This document shows positions 1-8,193 of a stretch of 64,000 nt of DNA, piece by piece. Numbering within the stretch: the first letter of the stretch is position 1; each line of letters opens with the position of its first letter. Location: the NCBI RefSeq assembly GCF_014137975.1, contig NZ_JACGWZ010000001.1, positions 930,001-994,000 on the forward strand, written 5' to 3'. This stretch comes from Halosaccharopolyspora lacisalsi (lineage in GTDB: Bacteria > Actinomycetota > Actinomycetes > Mycobacteriales > Pseudonocardiaceae). The translations under genes and the position numbers were made by a program. A model generated the notes under the pieces. That model was not told where the DNA came from, ran no database searches, and saw only the letters and a program-made list of their open reading frames with translations.

Positions 1-1
1 C

Positions 2-706
2 GGGCACCGGCGCGATCACGAGCACGACCGCGAGGAGACGGCGGAGCGGACCCGCACGCTCCTGCTGGAGCAGGAGGTGCTGGCCAAGAACGACGTGCGC
101 GCCGACCGCAATCGCCGGTGGCTGGCCGAACGCGAGATCCTCGCGCTGAACCTGATGAGTTCGCCGGGTGCGGGCAAGACGACGCTGCTGGAGCGCACGC
201 TGCGCGAGTCCGAATCGGAGCTGCCGCTGTCGGTGATCGAGGGTGATCAGGAGACCCTGCTGGACACCGACCGGCTGCGGGCGGCGGGATGCTCGGTCGT
301 GCAGATCAACACCGGTGCGGGGTGTCACCTCGACGCGGACATGCTCGCGGGCGGTCTGAGCTCGCTGGACCCGCCACGACACTCGGTGGTGCTCGTCGAG
401 AACGTCGGCAACCTCGTCTGCCCGGCCCTGTTCGACCTGGGTGAGCACGACAAGGTCGTCATAGCCTCGGTGACCGAGGGCGAGAACAAGCCGCTGAAGT
501 ACCCGAACATGTTCCGCGCCACCGACCTGGTGCTGCTGAACAAGGTGGACCTGCTGCCGCACCTGGACTACGACATCGGGTTGTTCACCCGGTACGCCAA
601 GCGCATCAATCCCGAGATCCGGGTGCTGCCGGTCTCGGCGAAGACCGGCCGGGGAATGCTCGCCTGGTACGACTGGTTGCACCTGAACATCCCCGTCGCC
701 GCGTAG
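2..706 (+). CDS. hypB: Hydrogenase nickel incorporation GTPase HypB (5' end cut by window)
   Basis: HypB is a cytosolic GTPase that works with HypA to deliver nickel to [NiFe] hydrogenase (in some bacteria also urease). The frame is open from base 2. It begins inside a His/Asp/Glu-rich stretch, as expected of the HypB N-terminus, so the true start lies outside the window; a GTG at 77 would delete conserved residues. Visible motifs are the P-loop SSPGAGKTT, the metal-binding Cys-His in GAGCHLDAD, the ENVGNLVCP segment and the NKVD guanine-specificity motif. The gene following it in this window is unrelated (DUF418), so this is either the last gene of a hyp cluster upstream or a lone accessory gene. 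Family assignment is secure; the hydrogenase itself is not visible here. Confidence 0.93.
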   Translation, partial: GHRRDHEHDREETAERTRTLLLEQEVLAKNDVRADRNRRWLAEREILALNLMSSPGAGKTTLLERTLRESESELPLSVIEGDQETLLDTDRLRAAGCSVVQINTGAGCHLDADMLAGGLSSLDPPRHSVVLVENVGNLVCPALFDLGEHDKVVIASVTEGENKPLKYPNMFRATDLVLLNKVDLLPHLDYDIGLFTRYAKRINPEIRVLPVSAKTGRGMLAWYDWLHLNIPVAA

Positions 707-921
707 CGGCATCGCGGAGGGAGTGGGCGGCCCTCGGCCGAATGGATGAGGGCACGGTCGAAAGATCGTCCTCGAAGTCGAGGGATGCGGGTCGTTCAGC
801 CGTCCCGTGCGGCCGGCTCCCGGTAGCATCCTGGCCCCGTGAGCAAACGAAGTCCTCTTCCCGAATTTCCCACCCCGGGCTTTCCCGGACGTCCGTGTGC
901 ACCGGAGACGGGCACGGCGTC

Positions 922-1941
922 ATGACGACGACGGAAGTTTCGCGACCAGGGGCCGATGACACCGACCGCACGCCCGGCTCCGGTCGCCGCATCGGTGCGC
1001 TGGACGCCCTGAGGGGTCTGGCCCTGTGCGGGATCATCTTCGTCAACATCCCGCCGGTCATGCACATGTCGGGGACCGTCGACATGGAGGTGCTGCCCGT
1101 CCGGCACGTGCTGGACATGACGGTCCAGCAGCGCTTCTTCCCGATCTTCGCCCTGCTGTTCGGCGTCGGTTTCGGCATCTTCCTGCAACGGGCCGGGACC
1201 CGTTCCGAGCGCCCCCGGCTGCTGCTCGGCCGCAGGTTGCTCGCCCTGGCCGTGTTCGGAGCGCTGCACCACCTGCTGCAGCCGGGCGAGGCACTGCTGG
1301 TCTACGCGCTCATCGGCCTGGTTTTCCTGCTGCCGTTGAGCTGGGCGCCCAGGTGGGCGAACCTGCTGATCGCCGTGATGCTCCTCCTCGCGGGACTGAC
1401 CGTGGCCAGTGGCGGTATCGCGCTCAACCCCGGGCTGCTCGTGCTCGGTTTCGCCGCCGCCCAGTACCACCTCCCGGAGAAGCTGCACCGAAGTGGGAAG
1501 CCGATCCTCGCGGTGTTCGCGGCTTCGGTCGCACTCTCGGTGGTCACGCTGGTCTGGCAGGAGCAGGATCCGCTGTCGGCCGGGTTCACCACGTCGTCGT
1601 CCCTGGCCGGGCTCTGCATGGCCACCGCCTACGCGAGCGGGTTCCTCCTGCTTCTTCCGACAGCGGTGGGTCGTGTGCTGTCCGGGACACTGCGCCCGCT
1701 CGGGCGGATGGCGCTGACCAACTACGTGACGGCGACGTTGCTGTTCATCCCGCTCGGACACCTTCTCGGGCTCCACGAGTCGACCGCGTGGGGCACGGAA
1801 CTCGCCTTGGCCACCGGCATCCTCGTCCTCCAGGCGGTGTGGAGTCGTGTCTGGCTCGCGTACTTCAGCTACGGGCCGATGGAGTGGCTCTGGCGCTGCA
1901 TCACGTGGTGGCGGATCGTGCCGCTGAAACCCCGGCCTTAA
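922..1941 (+). CDS. DUF418 family multipass membrane protein
   Basis: A 339-residue integral membrane protein of the DUF418 family, of unknown function and often annotated as a putative transporter. The N-terminal LDALRGLALCGI segment and the C-terminal GPMEWLWR motif are family hallmarks. About eight hydrophobic helices lie between them. The ATG at 922 is preferred because the conserved LDALRG block begins about 30 residues later; the frame stays open to 742 but that extension is polar and does not look like the family. It follows hypB by 215 bases with no obvious shared function. The product should sit in the cytoplasmic membrane. I cannot name a substrate. Confidence 0.85.
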   Translation: MTTTEVSRPGADDTDRTPGSGRRIGALDALRGLALCGIIFVNIPPVMHMSGTVDMEVLPVRHVLDMTVQQRFFPIFALLFGVGFGIFLQRAGTRSERPRLLLGRRLLALAVFGALHHLLQPGEALLVYALIGLVFLLPLSWAPRWANLLIAVMLLLAGLTVASGGIALNPGLLVLGFAAAQYHLPEKLHRSGKPILAVFAASVALSVVTLVWQEQDPLSAGFTTSSSLAGLCMATAYASGFLLLLPTAVGRVLSGTLRPLGRMALTNYVTATLLFIPLGHLLGLHESTAWGTELALATGILVLQAVWSRVWLAYFSYGPMEWLWRCITWWRIVPLKPRP

Positions 1942-2008
1942 CAGCACCGTCCCGCGCGGGGGTTCACAACTTGGGGAGAGTTGTGGACCCCCACAGCGGT
2001 GTGACTGG

Positions 2009-2299
2009 TTATGCCCAGATGAGGTGGAGGGTGGGGTGGGCGCGGGCGAGGCGCTTGTGGGCGGTGGTGGCGTCGCGGAATCCGGTGTGGATGCTGCCGC
2101 CGGTTCCGATGAGGTCGGTGTGGTCGTCGTGGGCGATGCCCCAGTAGGCGACGACGCCGTCCTGGTACTCGCCGATCTCCTGGCACAGCGCGAAGACGGC
2201 CGGGGCGTTCTCGGTGACCATGTCCTGCAGCTCGGCCAGGAACTCCTCCCGCGTGGCCCAGGGGCGCCACTCGGATGCGGTGGTGTCGGTGTCGGTCAT
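2009..2299 (-). CDS. Small hypothetical protein beside an XRE/DUF397 module
   Basis: A 96-residue soluble, acidic protein with no motif I recognise. The ATG is preceded by GGAGGG at good spacing. The sequence has a mixed helix/strand look and carries WRPWATREEF near its start. It is transcribed divergently from the XRE regulator (start 2445) across about 145 bases of relatively AT-rich DNA. Small proteins are often found beside XRE-DUF397 pairs in actinomycetes, so a role linked to that regulator is plausible, but this rests on position only. It contains no signal peptide or membrane segment. Confidence 0.7.
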   Translation of the reverse strand: MTDTDTTASEWRPWATREEFLAELQDMVTENAPAVFALCQEIGEYQDGVVAYWGIAHDDHTDLIGTGGSIHTGFRDATTAHKRLARAHPTLHLIWA

Positions 2300-2366
2300 T
2301 GTCCCTCCTCGGGTCGGTGACTGCGATCACTCGCAACATAGCTGTAAATCTTTATGGATTGCCATA

Positions 2367-2378
2367 ACCCGATCGGGT
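2367..2378. promoter_or_regulatory. 12-base perfect palindrome between divergent genes
   Basis: ACCCGATCGGGT is a perfect 12-base palindrome in the intergenic region between the minus-strand 96-residue gene and the XRE regulator at 2445. Its position suits an operator for autoregulation. No promoter boxes could be assigned with confidence, and chance cannot be excluded. Confidence 0.3.
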
Positions 2379-2444
2379 GGTGTACGCACTGAGCTACAGG
2401 TTCGATACACACTGTCCTTGGACGTGTGGAACAGGAGGCGGACT

Positions 2445-3302
2445 GTGGCTGATCGAAGTGACCCCTCGGCGTTGCGCTGGCTCGTGGGTGTCGAGCTGCG
2501 CAACTACCGGCTGCGCGCGGGTGAGACCAGTGCTGCGGCGGCGAAGGCACTCGGATGCTCGCCAGGCAAGATCACGCATTTGGAAACCGGCCGGTATTTC
2601 CCGCAGCCGGAGGAGATCGCAGCCCTGCTGGAGTTCTACGACGCGCCACGTTGGGACGTTGACCGACTGTCCTCACTGGCTGGCCGAGCCGATAACAAGA
2701 CCTGGTGGGCACCCTGGACCGACGTGCTGCCGGACTGGCTCAAGACGTTCGTCGGATTGGAAGGGATCGCCAGCAGCGAGTTCATCTACATACCGCTGAT
2801 CCTGCCCGGCCTGTTGCAGACCCCTGAGTATGCCGCTGCACTGACAGCGGCCAGCGTCCGTGTTCGCCCCGATCACAACGAGCGTCTGGTGAGTCTTCGC
2901 CTGGCACGTCAGCAGCGCTTGATCGAGGAGAGTCCGCTGGGTCTTGTCGCCGTTGTCGAGGAATCGGTTCTCGATCGCCCGGTCGGGACGGGCGGGGTGA
3001 TGCGGCAACAGATGGAGCATCTGCTGGAAGTGGTGGACAGGTCCCACGTGGAGCTTCGTGTGCTGCCGACCTCCGTGGGGCCGCATGCCGCGTTGAGCGG
3101 GGGCTTCATGCTGCTGCACTTCGTGGAGGCGCAGTCCATCGGGTACGTGGAAATTCCGGACGGTGCCGTGTACGTCCAGGATCAGGACCAAGTGACTGCT
3201 TACATCCGTTCGAGTGAACGACTACTGTCGGTCGCGCTGTCGTCGGCGGACTCGGTGAAGGCGATCGAGGAACGCCTTGCCGTGTACTCGGAGGGTTCTT
3301 GA
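2445..3302 (+). CDS. XRE-family helix-turn-helix regulator with DUF5753 domain
   Basis: A 285-residue DNA-binding regulator. An N-terminal helix-turn-helix of the XRE type (residues about 10-65, including AAAKALGCSPGKITHLE) is followed by a DUF5753 domain (about 95-280), the standard layout of many paralogous actinomycete regulators related to WhiJ. The GTG at 2445 is chosen because AGGAGG ends six bases upstream and the HTH then starts at the usual position; the frame is open further upstream but without family similarity. The stop overlaps the start of a DUF397 gene (TGATG). That pairing is typical, and DUF397 proteins are thought to modulate their partner regulator. Targets are unknown; the adjacent type VII locus is one candidate. 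Confidence 0.9.
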   Translation: MADRSDPSALRWLVGVELRNYRLRAGETSAAAAKALGCSPGKITHLETGRYFPQPEEIAALLEFYDAPRWDVDRLSSLAGRADNKTWWAPWTDVLPDWLKTFVGLEGIASSEFIYIPLILPGLLQTPEYAAALTAASVRVRPDHNERLVSLRLARQQRLIEESPLGLVAVVEESVLDRPVGTGGVMRQQMEHLLEVVDRSHVELRVLPTSVGPHAALSGGFMLLHFVEAQSIGYVEIPDGAVYVQDQDQVTAYIRSSERLLSVALSSADSVKAIEERLAVYSEGS

Positions 3303-3472
3303 TGGTGGGTGAGTGGCGTAAATCGAGCTACAGCGACAATGGCGCGAACTGCGTCGAGGTGGCGTTCGTGGCTGGCGGGGTGGCCCTGCGGGACTCGAAG
3401 GAGCCGGACGGGCCCGTGTTGCGTGTGGACCGTCAGCGCTGGTCGGTGTTCCTGCATCGGCTGAACGGGTGA
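3302..3472 (+). CDS. DUF397 small regulatory partner
   Basis: A 56-residue protein that belongs to DUF397 by its WRKSSYSDNGANCVEV motif, the LRDSKEPDGPVL block and a C-terminal tryptophan segment (RWSVFL). Its ATG overlaps the stop of the preceding XRE gene by one base, so the two are translationally coupled. DUF397 proteins in Streptomyces sit beside WhiJ-type regulators and appear to antagonise or tune them. Nothing suggests secretion or membrane location. Confidence 0.92.
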   Translation: MVGEWRKSSYSDNGANCVEVAFVAGGVALRDSKEPDGPVLRVDRQRWSVFLHRLNG

Positions 3473-3503
3473 GACCCGGGTCACATTACGGTTGTGTTGA
3501 TTC

Positions 3504-3533
3504 TTGTGACTGTGCTGCCGCGCTTCTTATACA
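3504..3533 (+). promoter_or_regulatory. Candidate promoter of the type VII accessory locus
   Basis: TTGTGA at 3504-3509 and TATACA at 3528-3533 are separated by 18 bases, a reasonable vegetative sigma-factor promoter. It lies in the spacer between the DUF397 gene and the first gene of the secretion locus (start 3600). The local sequence is more AT-rich than its surroundings. No experimental support is available. Confidence 0.45.
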
Positions 3534-3599
3534 GTGATCGCTGCTGACCGGGTCGGGGGCCGGTCGAGGGGATCACGTCCGGACCGCGAGGGGGCAGCA

Positions 3600-4019
3600 G
3601 TGACCGACCCGAACGCAGAATCCGCAGGCTTCACGGGAGCGAGCGCCGCGCTGGGCGCTATCAGGACCGAGAACCAGCGGTTCCAGCAGCAGATCTCGGC
3701 GGGTCAGCTGAGCATGGACCCGGAGTCGGCCGAGGACGCGGCCAAGGTCTACGAGGAAGAGGCCGGAGAGGTCGACGACTTGGTCGAAACTGCTGGCAGG
3801 CTTCAGCAGGTGCCGGGGCTGGGGGACTACCCCTCGGGGCAGCAGCTGGCGGCCAAATTCGGCCAGAAGGCCCGCAACGGGTCAACGGGTGCGGCCGATT
3901 TGCTGGGGCAGCTTGCCGACGAGATGCGGCGCAAGGCTGATCTGTTTCGGCAGGCGGTCAAGAACTACCATGTCACCGACGAGCAGACTGCCCAGGACTT
4001 CAAGAGGGGTGCGGAGTGA
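3600..4019 (+). CDS. Small type VII secretion substrate-like protein with YxxxD signal
   Basis: A 139-residue, mostly helical protein without membrane segments. Near its C-terminus is the sequence YHVTD (residues 123-127), matching the YxxxD/E export signal of type VII (ESX) substrates, and it lies after a long amphipathic helix as in PE and WXG100 proteins. A true WxG turn is not visible. The GTG at 3600 is preceded by a purine-rich GAGGGGGCAG; the frame is open to 3534 but the extra residues are Arg/Gly-rich. It is the first of four genes (lipoprotein, WXG/PPE-like protein, EspG-like chaperone), and its stop overlaps the next start. Inference: a secreted partner of the 503-residue protein two genes downstream. 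Confidence 0.72.
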   Translation: MTDPNAESAGFTGASAALGAIRTENQRFQQQISAGQLSMDPESAEDAAKVYEEEAGEVDDLVETAGRLQQVPGLGDYPSGQQLAAKFGQKARNGSTGAADLLGQLADEMRRKADLFRQAVKNYHVTDEQTAQDFKRGAE

Positions 4020-4561
4020 GCGTGTGGTCGAGGTCGCTGGTGGCGGCTGCTGCCGGTGTGGCACTGGTGGGTGTGGCCGGATGCGGAACAGGTGGGATCG
4101 CGGGCGATACCTCGCCCGAGACGACGAGCGCGTCGTCATCCAAGGATGATTTGGCTAGTGTGCAGCCCTGCCAGATGCTTCCACCGGAAACGCTCGAATC
4201 TTTCGGTCTTGAAGTGACTGGCGAACCTAGGAATGAACTTCCTTGGCAGCCAGGCTGCGATTTCGATGGTAAACCTATCTCGGCTACTTTGATTAAGAAC
4301 ACGCGCCAGACGGTTTCCTCGGCGGAGAAAAAGACTGTGTGGGCGAAGTTCGAGCGTATCCAAGTGAATGGTCGTTCTGGGGCGCAGGCGATTACACAGG
4401 GAACGACGAAGGCGCGGCTCTGCAATGTGATGTTCAACGCTGGGAAGGGGACTATCCAGGTGCAGGCCCATGAGATCAGTCCCCCCGACGACATCGACGA
4501 GTGCGCTAAGGCGTTGGAGATCGCGAAGAAGATCGAGCCGAACGTTCCGGATCCGGCGTGA
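4016..4561 (+). CDS. DUF3558-type lipoprotein
   Basis: A 181-residue predicted lipoprotein. The N-terminus has positive charge, a hydrophobic stretch and a lipobox ending in VAGC at residue 23, followed by a Ser/Thr-rich linker. The remainder resembles DUF3558, a family found in Pseudonocardiales and mycobacteria, often beside type VII secretion genes. Conserved-looking features are a cysteine in VQPCQMLP, one in QPGCDF, one in LCNV and one in DECAKAL, which could form two disulfides outside the cell. It starts with a GTG overlapping the previous stop. GC content drops noticeably between about 4140 and 4450 compared with flanking genes. Function unknown; probably anchored on the outer face of the membrane. 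Confidence 0.8.
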   Translation: MSVWSRSLVAAAAGVALVGVAGCGTGGIAGDTSPETTSASSSKDDLASVQPCQMLPPETLESFGLEVTGEPRNELPWQPGCDFDGKPISATLIKNTRQTVSSAEKKTVWAKFERIQVNGRSGAQAITQGTTKARLCNVMFNAGKGTIQVQAHEISPPDDIDECAKALEIAKKIEPNVPDPA

Positions 4562-4570
4562 GGGGGAGCC

Positions 4571-6082
4571 ATGGGATTTGGTGATTTCCTGGAGAGCCAG
4601 CTGAGTCCGGTGGGTGATGCCGTTGTCGGTGCTGTCGGTACCGCGGCCAGCTCCACCGTCGACTTCGTCGGTGACGCCGCCGGGGTGGTGCGCGACGACG
4701 TCGGCAGCCTGCTCGGTTTCGACACGCGCGCGGAGAACGCGCAGCAGGAGCAGGCCGCCGCTGCCAAGAAGGAGGGCCAGCAGCAGCGGGAGGACCTGGC
4801 CGCGGAGAACCAGCGGTTGGACGCTCCGGCCGGTTACGATCCCGCCTCGCTGACTCAGCAGGAGAACTGGCAGTCCTACGACCACCGCCACATCTACGAC
4901 ACCAACCAGAACACGCTGAAGGAGTCCGACGCGGCAGCGGTGGGCGACGCTTGGAAGAACATCGGTGACGAGCTGGGCACGATCGGTGATCGCCTGAAGC
5001 AGCGGGCCTCCAAGGCGATCACCAGCGGCTGGTCCGGTCAGGCCGCGGACGCGGCCAACCAGTCCTCCGAACCGCTGGCGGACTGGATGCGGGGCAGCGG
5101 AGAGTGCTTCAAGCTGACCGGCAACAAGATCAAGGAGGCGGCCTCGGCGGCCGGGCAGAGCAAGGCGATGGTGCCGCCGCCGCAGGACCACGACATCAGT
5201 CAGTCATTCGTGGCCGGCCTCGCCGGAGGCCCGACCGGGGTCGTGAAGGACGGCGTCGGGCAGATGCACGAGCGCCAGCAGGAGGAGCGCAAGGCCCAGG
5301 AGACCATGGGCCGGGTGCTGGGGACGACCTACAAGGACGTGGACTCCACGGTCCCGGCCTACAGGAAGCTCGACGGCAAGCCGGCGGATCCGCCGGCGCA
5401 GCCGCCTCCGCCCGAGCCGCCGGGGGTCCCGCCCGCGCGGCCTCCGGGGTACACCGGCGATGGCTCCGGCGGCGTGAACTCGAACGGCGGCAGCGCTCCG
5501 AACGGCGGTGGTGGCCCGAACGGCGACGGATCGGGTGACAACCGCTCGGCGAGCCCGAACGGCCCGGGTGGCCGGGACGGGGGCGCCAACGGCAGGACCC
5601 CGCAGGACCCGAGGTACCCGTCCGGGCCGGGCGGGACGTCGCAGGGACCGGCCGGCAGCGAGTCGGCCTGGACGTCCGGGGTGTCGGGCGGACCGGGCGG
5701 CGCCGGTGGTGCCGGCGTCGGTGGTGCTGCTGGGGGCGCTGCCGGAGGTGTCGCGGGGCGCGGCGCCGGAGGTGGTGGCGCCGGTGGCGGCTACGCGGCC
5801 GGTGGGATGCCGGGCGGCACGCCGGGGAGCGGCTCCAACCAGCTGGGCCAGGGCGGCCGGTCCGGTACGGCACCGGTCAAGGGCACCCCGTCGACGCCGA
5901 GCACGTCGTCCACGAGCAGCACCACGTCGGGTCGCGGTGGTGGCCGGATGCCGATGGGCGGCATGGGCGGCCAGAACCAGGGCGGCGCGGACGAGGAGCA
6001 CGAGCGCGAGTCCTGGCTGGTCGAAGACGACGACGTCTGGCTCAACGACATGCCCAAGACCGCCCCGCCGGTCTTCGAGTGA
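4571..6082 (+). CDS. Large WXG/PPE-like protein with Gly/Pro-rich tail
   Basis: A 503-residue protein in three parts. Residues 1-260 are helical and contain a W-S-G turn at 154-156, like the WxG of type VII substrates, followed by a segment around residues 245-265 that resembles the end of the PPE-like helical domain. Residues 270-465 are proline- then glycine-rich and low in complexity. The last 30 residues are acidic with several tryptophans (SWLVEDDDVWLND), probably a conserved tail. GGGGAG precedes the ATG. An EspG-like chaperone gene follows 58 bases later, matching the substrate-chaperone pairing of ESX loci. No ESX core ATPase or membrane gene is in the window, so export would depend on machinery encoded elsewhere. 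Role at the cell surface is inferred. Confidence 0.75.
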   Translation: MGFGDFLESQLSPVGDAVVGAVGTAASSTVDFVGDAAGVVRDDVGSLLGFDTRAENAQQEQAAAAKKEGQQQREDLAAENQRLDAPAGYDPASLTQQENWQSYDHRHIYDTNQNTLKESDAAAVGDAWKNIGDELGTIGDRLKQRASKAITSGWSGQAADAANQSSEPLADWMRGSGECFKLTGNKIKEAASAAGQSKAMVPPPQDHDISQSFVAGLAGGPTGVVKDGVGQMHERQQEERKAQETMGRVLGTTYKDVDSTVPAYRKLDGKPADPPAQPPPPEPPGVPPARPPGYTGDGSGGVNSNGGSAPNGGGGPNGDGSGDNRSASPNGPGGRDGGANGRTPQDPRYPSGPGGTSQGPAGSESAWTSGVSGGPGGAGGAGVGGAAGGAAGGVAGRGAGGGGAGGGYAAGGMPGGTPGSGSNQLGQGGRSGTAPVKGTPSTPSTSSTSSTTSGRGGGRMPMGGMGGQNQGGADEEHERESWLVEDDDVWLNDMPKTAPPVFE

Positions 6083-6140
6083 CACGACACCACGTGCGGG
6101 CGCGGAAGGGACGCGCCCGCACCGGACAAGGGGAGAAGCG

Positions 6141-6962
6141 TTGGCCGTCTCGGGCCGCTGGCAGCTGCACCCGCTGCATCTGTACTTCGTGCACGGTTAC
6201 CTCGGGTTGGACGACCTGGCGTTGCCGCTCGAAGCTCCGCCCTACGGCCACACGCGGCAGCAGTACGGCGAGGTCGGCAAGCGCGAGTACGGCACCATGC
6301 GGGCTCAGGGCCTCATCGTCGACGACGAGGTCGAGCCCGGGCTGGCCCGTGCGCTGACGGTGCTGTGCAAGCCCTACCTGTGGGTGGACTCGCTGTGGTT
6401 TCCCGAGGCCGGGCAGGAACCCATGTGGCGCGCGGTCGCGGCGGTCACGGAGGGCAACCGGATCGTCCTCGGCGTCCAGCCGCCCGGCGAGACCGACCGC
6501 TACGGTGGCGCGCTGACCATCGAGCTGCACGAGCGGGCGACCCTGTCGCAGGTGCTGCTGCCGACGCTGCCCCCGGCCCCGCCGGGTAGCAAGGGACCGG
6601 TGAAGGTCCCCGCCGGTTCCTTCCCCCGCGAGGAGTCCGAAGAGGACACCTCGCCGCAGAGCGTCCTGCAACCGGCGACGGCGAGACGCGGCAGCAGCGG
6701 GGACCGTCAGCTGGCGACTTACCAGGCCATCGGAGCCGCCGAGCACGTGCGGGCGGGGCAGCTCGCCGCGAACATGCGCGACCGCACCGGCCGCGTGAAC
6801 CGCTCCCAGGTGGTGCGCTGGTTCGACAACGCCGAACCGGACGGGCGCTACCTCGACCACAACGAGCGCGGTGACACCGGCGAGCGCATGTACGGGCTCA
6901 CACCCGCCGACGCCCACGTCCTGGGCACCAAGATCGAGGAACTCGTCACCACCGTCCGGTGA
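6141..6962 (+). CDS. EspG-like ESX secretion-associated chaperone
   Basis: A 273-residue cytosolic protein matching the EspG family, which in mycobacteria binds PPE proteins and hands them to the type VII secretion apparatus. The N-terminal region (residues 1-60) and the LHERATLSQVLLP block fit the family. The C-terminal third, after a Pro/Ser linker, contains QLATYQAIGAAEHV and a positively charged tail. The start is a TTG at 6141 with GGGGAGAAG ten bases upstream; no ATG or GTG gives a full N-terminus in this frame. It closes the locus that begins at 3600. Its likely client is the WXG/PPE-like protein encoded immediately upstream. Confidence 0.82.
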   Translation: MAVSGRWQLHPLHLYFVHGYLGLDDLALPLEAPPYGHTRQQYGEVGKREYGTMRAQGLIVDDEVEPGLARALTVLCKPYLWVDSLWFPEAGQEPMWRAVAAVTEGNRIVLGVQPPGETDRYGGALTIELHERATLSQVLLPTLPPAPPGSKGPVKVPAGSFPREESEEDTSPQSVLQPATARRGSSGDRQLATYQAIGAAEHVRAGQLAANMRDRTGRVNRSQVVRWFDNAEPDGRYLDHNERGDTGERMYGLTPADAHVLGTKIEELVTTVR

Positions 6963-7006
6963 GCCGGTTCCGGCTGTCGGCTACGACCGGAACCGGCCGG
7001 CAACGA

Positions 7007-7561
7007 TTATTCGGTGGTGACGTGCGCGCGGCTGGCGGCGGTGTTGTCGATGCCGCGACGCTGGGCGAGGTCCAGGCAGACGGCGTCGAAGACCAGGTGC
7101 GTCACCTGGTCGAACAGGCTCGACAGCGGTTGCACTGTACTCGTCTCACCGTCCCGCCGGTGCTTGGTCGCGGCGGGGACGCACAGCACGCGCTCGGCGG
7201 ATCGGGCGAGGGGTGAGTCCTCGTCGGTGGTCACGGCGAGGACGCGGGCGTGCGCGCGGGTGGCTTCCTCGGCGGTGCGCACGGTCCCGGAGGTCGTGCC
7301 CGAACCGGATATCGCGACGAGCGTGTCCCCCGCGGACAGCGCCGGTGCGGTCGCTTCGCCGACGACGTGGACGTCCCACCCGAGGTGGACCAGGCGCATC
7401 GCGAAGGCGCTGGCCATGAAACCGGACCGTCCGGCGCCGGTGACGAGGACCCTGCCGGACTCGGCCAGGTGGGTGACGAACTCCTCGATGTGGGCGCGGT
7501 CGACGCGGGCGAGCACGCCGGAGATCTCGGCCTGGATGGTGTCGAGGGCGTCCTTGGTCAT
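7007..7561 (-). CDS. hxlB: 6-phospho-3-hexuloisomerase
   Basis: A 184-residue SIS-domain enzyme that isomerises D-arabino-hex-3-ulose 6-phosphate to fructose 6-phosphate, the second step of the ribulose monophosphate pathway. The SIS fold is clear: GAGRSGFMASAFAMRL forms the sugar-phosphate loop, SGSGTTSGTV the second loop. The C-terminus PLSSLFDQVTHLVFDAVC is typical of the family. It overlaps the preceding hexulose-phosphate synthase gene by 4 bases, so the two enzymes are translationally coupled and last in a five-gene operon. Because the operon also carries a KDG-kinase-like kinase, FAH-family enzyme and MFS carrier, the pair may serve sugar catabolism rather than only formaldehyde fixation. 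Confidence 0.88.
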   Translation of the reverse strand: MTKDALDTIQAEISGVLARVDRAHIEEFVTHLAESGRVLVTGAGRSGFMASAFAMRLVHLGWDVHVVGEATAPALSAGDTLVAISGSGTTSGTVRTAEEATRAHARVLAVTTDEDSPLARSAERVLCVPAATKHRRDGETSTVQPLSSLFDQVTHLVFDAVCLDLAQRRGIDNTAASRAHVTTE

Positions 7562-8193
7562 GCTGTGCTCCGTGTGCTCGTGGTGGACATGCGCCGGGCT
7601 GCTGCGGCGGGGTCGGGTGCGGTGGTGATCGCCGAGCCCACGATGACGCGCAGTTGCGCGGCCGGGGCGTCGGCGAGGGAGGTGAGGCCGGATTCCGTGA
7701 TCCCCCCGGCCACGGCCACCCGGCGACCGCGTACCCAGTCCCCGAGGATCGCACCGGGACCGTCGCCGGTGGACTGGGCGTCCTTGCCGACGTGCGCGGC
7801 GAAGATCACGTCCGGGGGGAGCTTTCGCAGCAGCTGGTCGCGTCGCGAGGCCGACGTCGCCAGGAGGTCGAGCAGGACCTCGGCGTTCGCGTCGTGAGCG
7901 AGTGCGGCGCAGCGCTCGACGGTCTGATCGGTCGCGGTCGCCAGGACGGTGGCCGCCCGCGCCCCGTGCTCGAAGGCCATGCCGAACTCGGTCGCGGCGT
8001 CGTCGGCGGTCTTGAGGTCGGCGAGCACCGGAGTGCTCCCCGCGGCGGCGACGGTCTCGGCGACGCTGGTCATGCCGTATCGCTTGATCAGCGAGGTGCC
8101 GACCTCGATCCAGTCGGCGTGGGGGGCCACCGTGGCGGCGACCCGTGTCGCCGCACCCAGTTCGATGCGGTCAAGCGCTACTTGTAGTTGCAC
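7558..8193 (-). CDS. hxlA: 3-hexulose-6-phosphate synthase (OMP decarboxylase superfamily)
   Basis: A 211-residue TIM-barrel enzyme. In the ribulose monophosphate pathway it condenses formaldehyde with ribulose 5-phosphate; the reverse reaction makes ribulose 5-phosphate. The D59-x-K61-x-x-D64 motif of the OMPDC suprafamily and H134-x-G-x-D138-x-Q140, characteristic of hexulose-phosphate synthase rather than ketogulonate-phosphate decarboxylase, are both present. The GTG at 8193 is chosen because the protein then begins MQLQVALD as in the family and a GGAG lies upstream. The gene starts inside the 3' end of the kinase gene (23-base overlap) and overlaps hxlB by 4 bases. A related decarboxylase acting on another 6-phosphate remains possible. 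Confidence 0.85.
   Translation of the reverse strand: MQLQVALDRIELGAATRVAATVAPHADWIEVGTSLIKRYGMTSVAETVAAAGSTPVLADLKTADDAATEFGMAFEHGARAATVLATATDQTVERCAALAHDANAEVLLDLLATSASRRDQLLRKLPPDVIFAAHVGKDAQSTGDGPGAILGDWVRGRRVAVAGGITESGLTSLADAPAAQLRVIVGSAITTAPDPAAAARRMSTTSTRSTA

Noticed and set aside
5400-6000. The Gly-rich repeats of the 503-residue protein as a tandem DNA repeat
   Set aside because: Codons vary and no fixed repeat unit is seen; it is low-complexity protein sequence.
7558-8193. 3-keto-L-gulonate-6-phosphate decarboxylase as the identity of hxlA
   Set aside because: The HxGxDxQ motif and adjacency to phosphohexuloisomerase favour hexulose-phosphate synthase; the alternative is kept only as a possibility.
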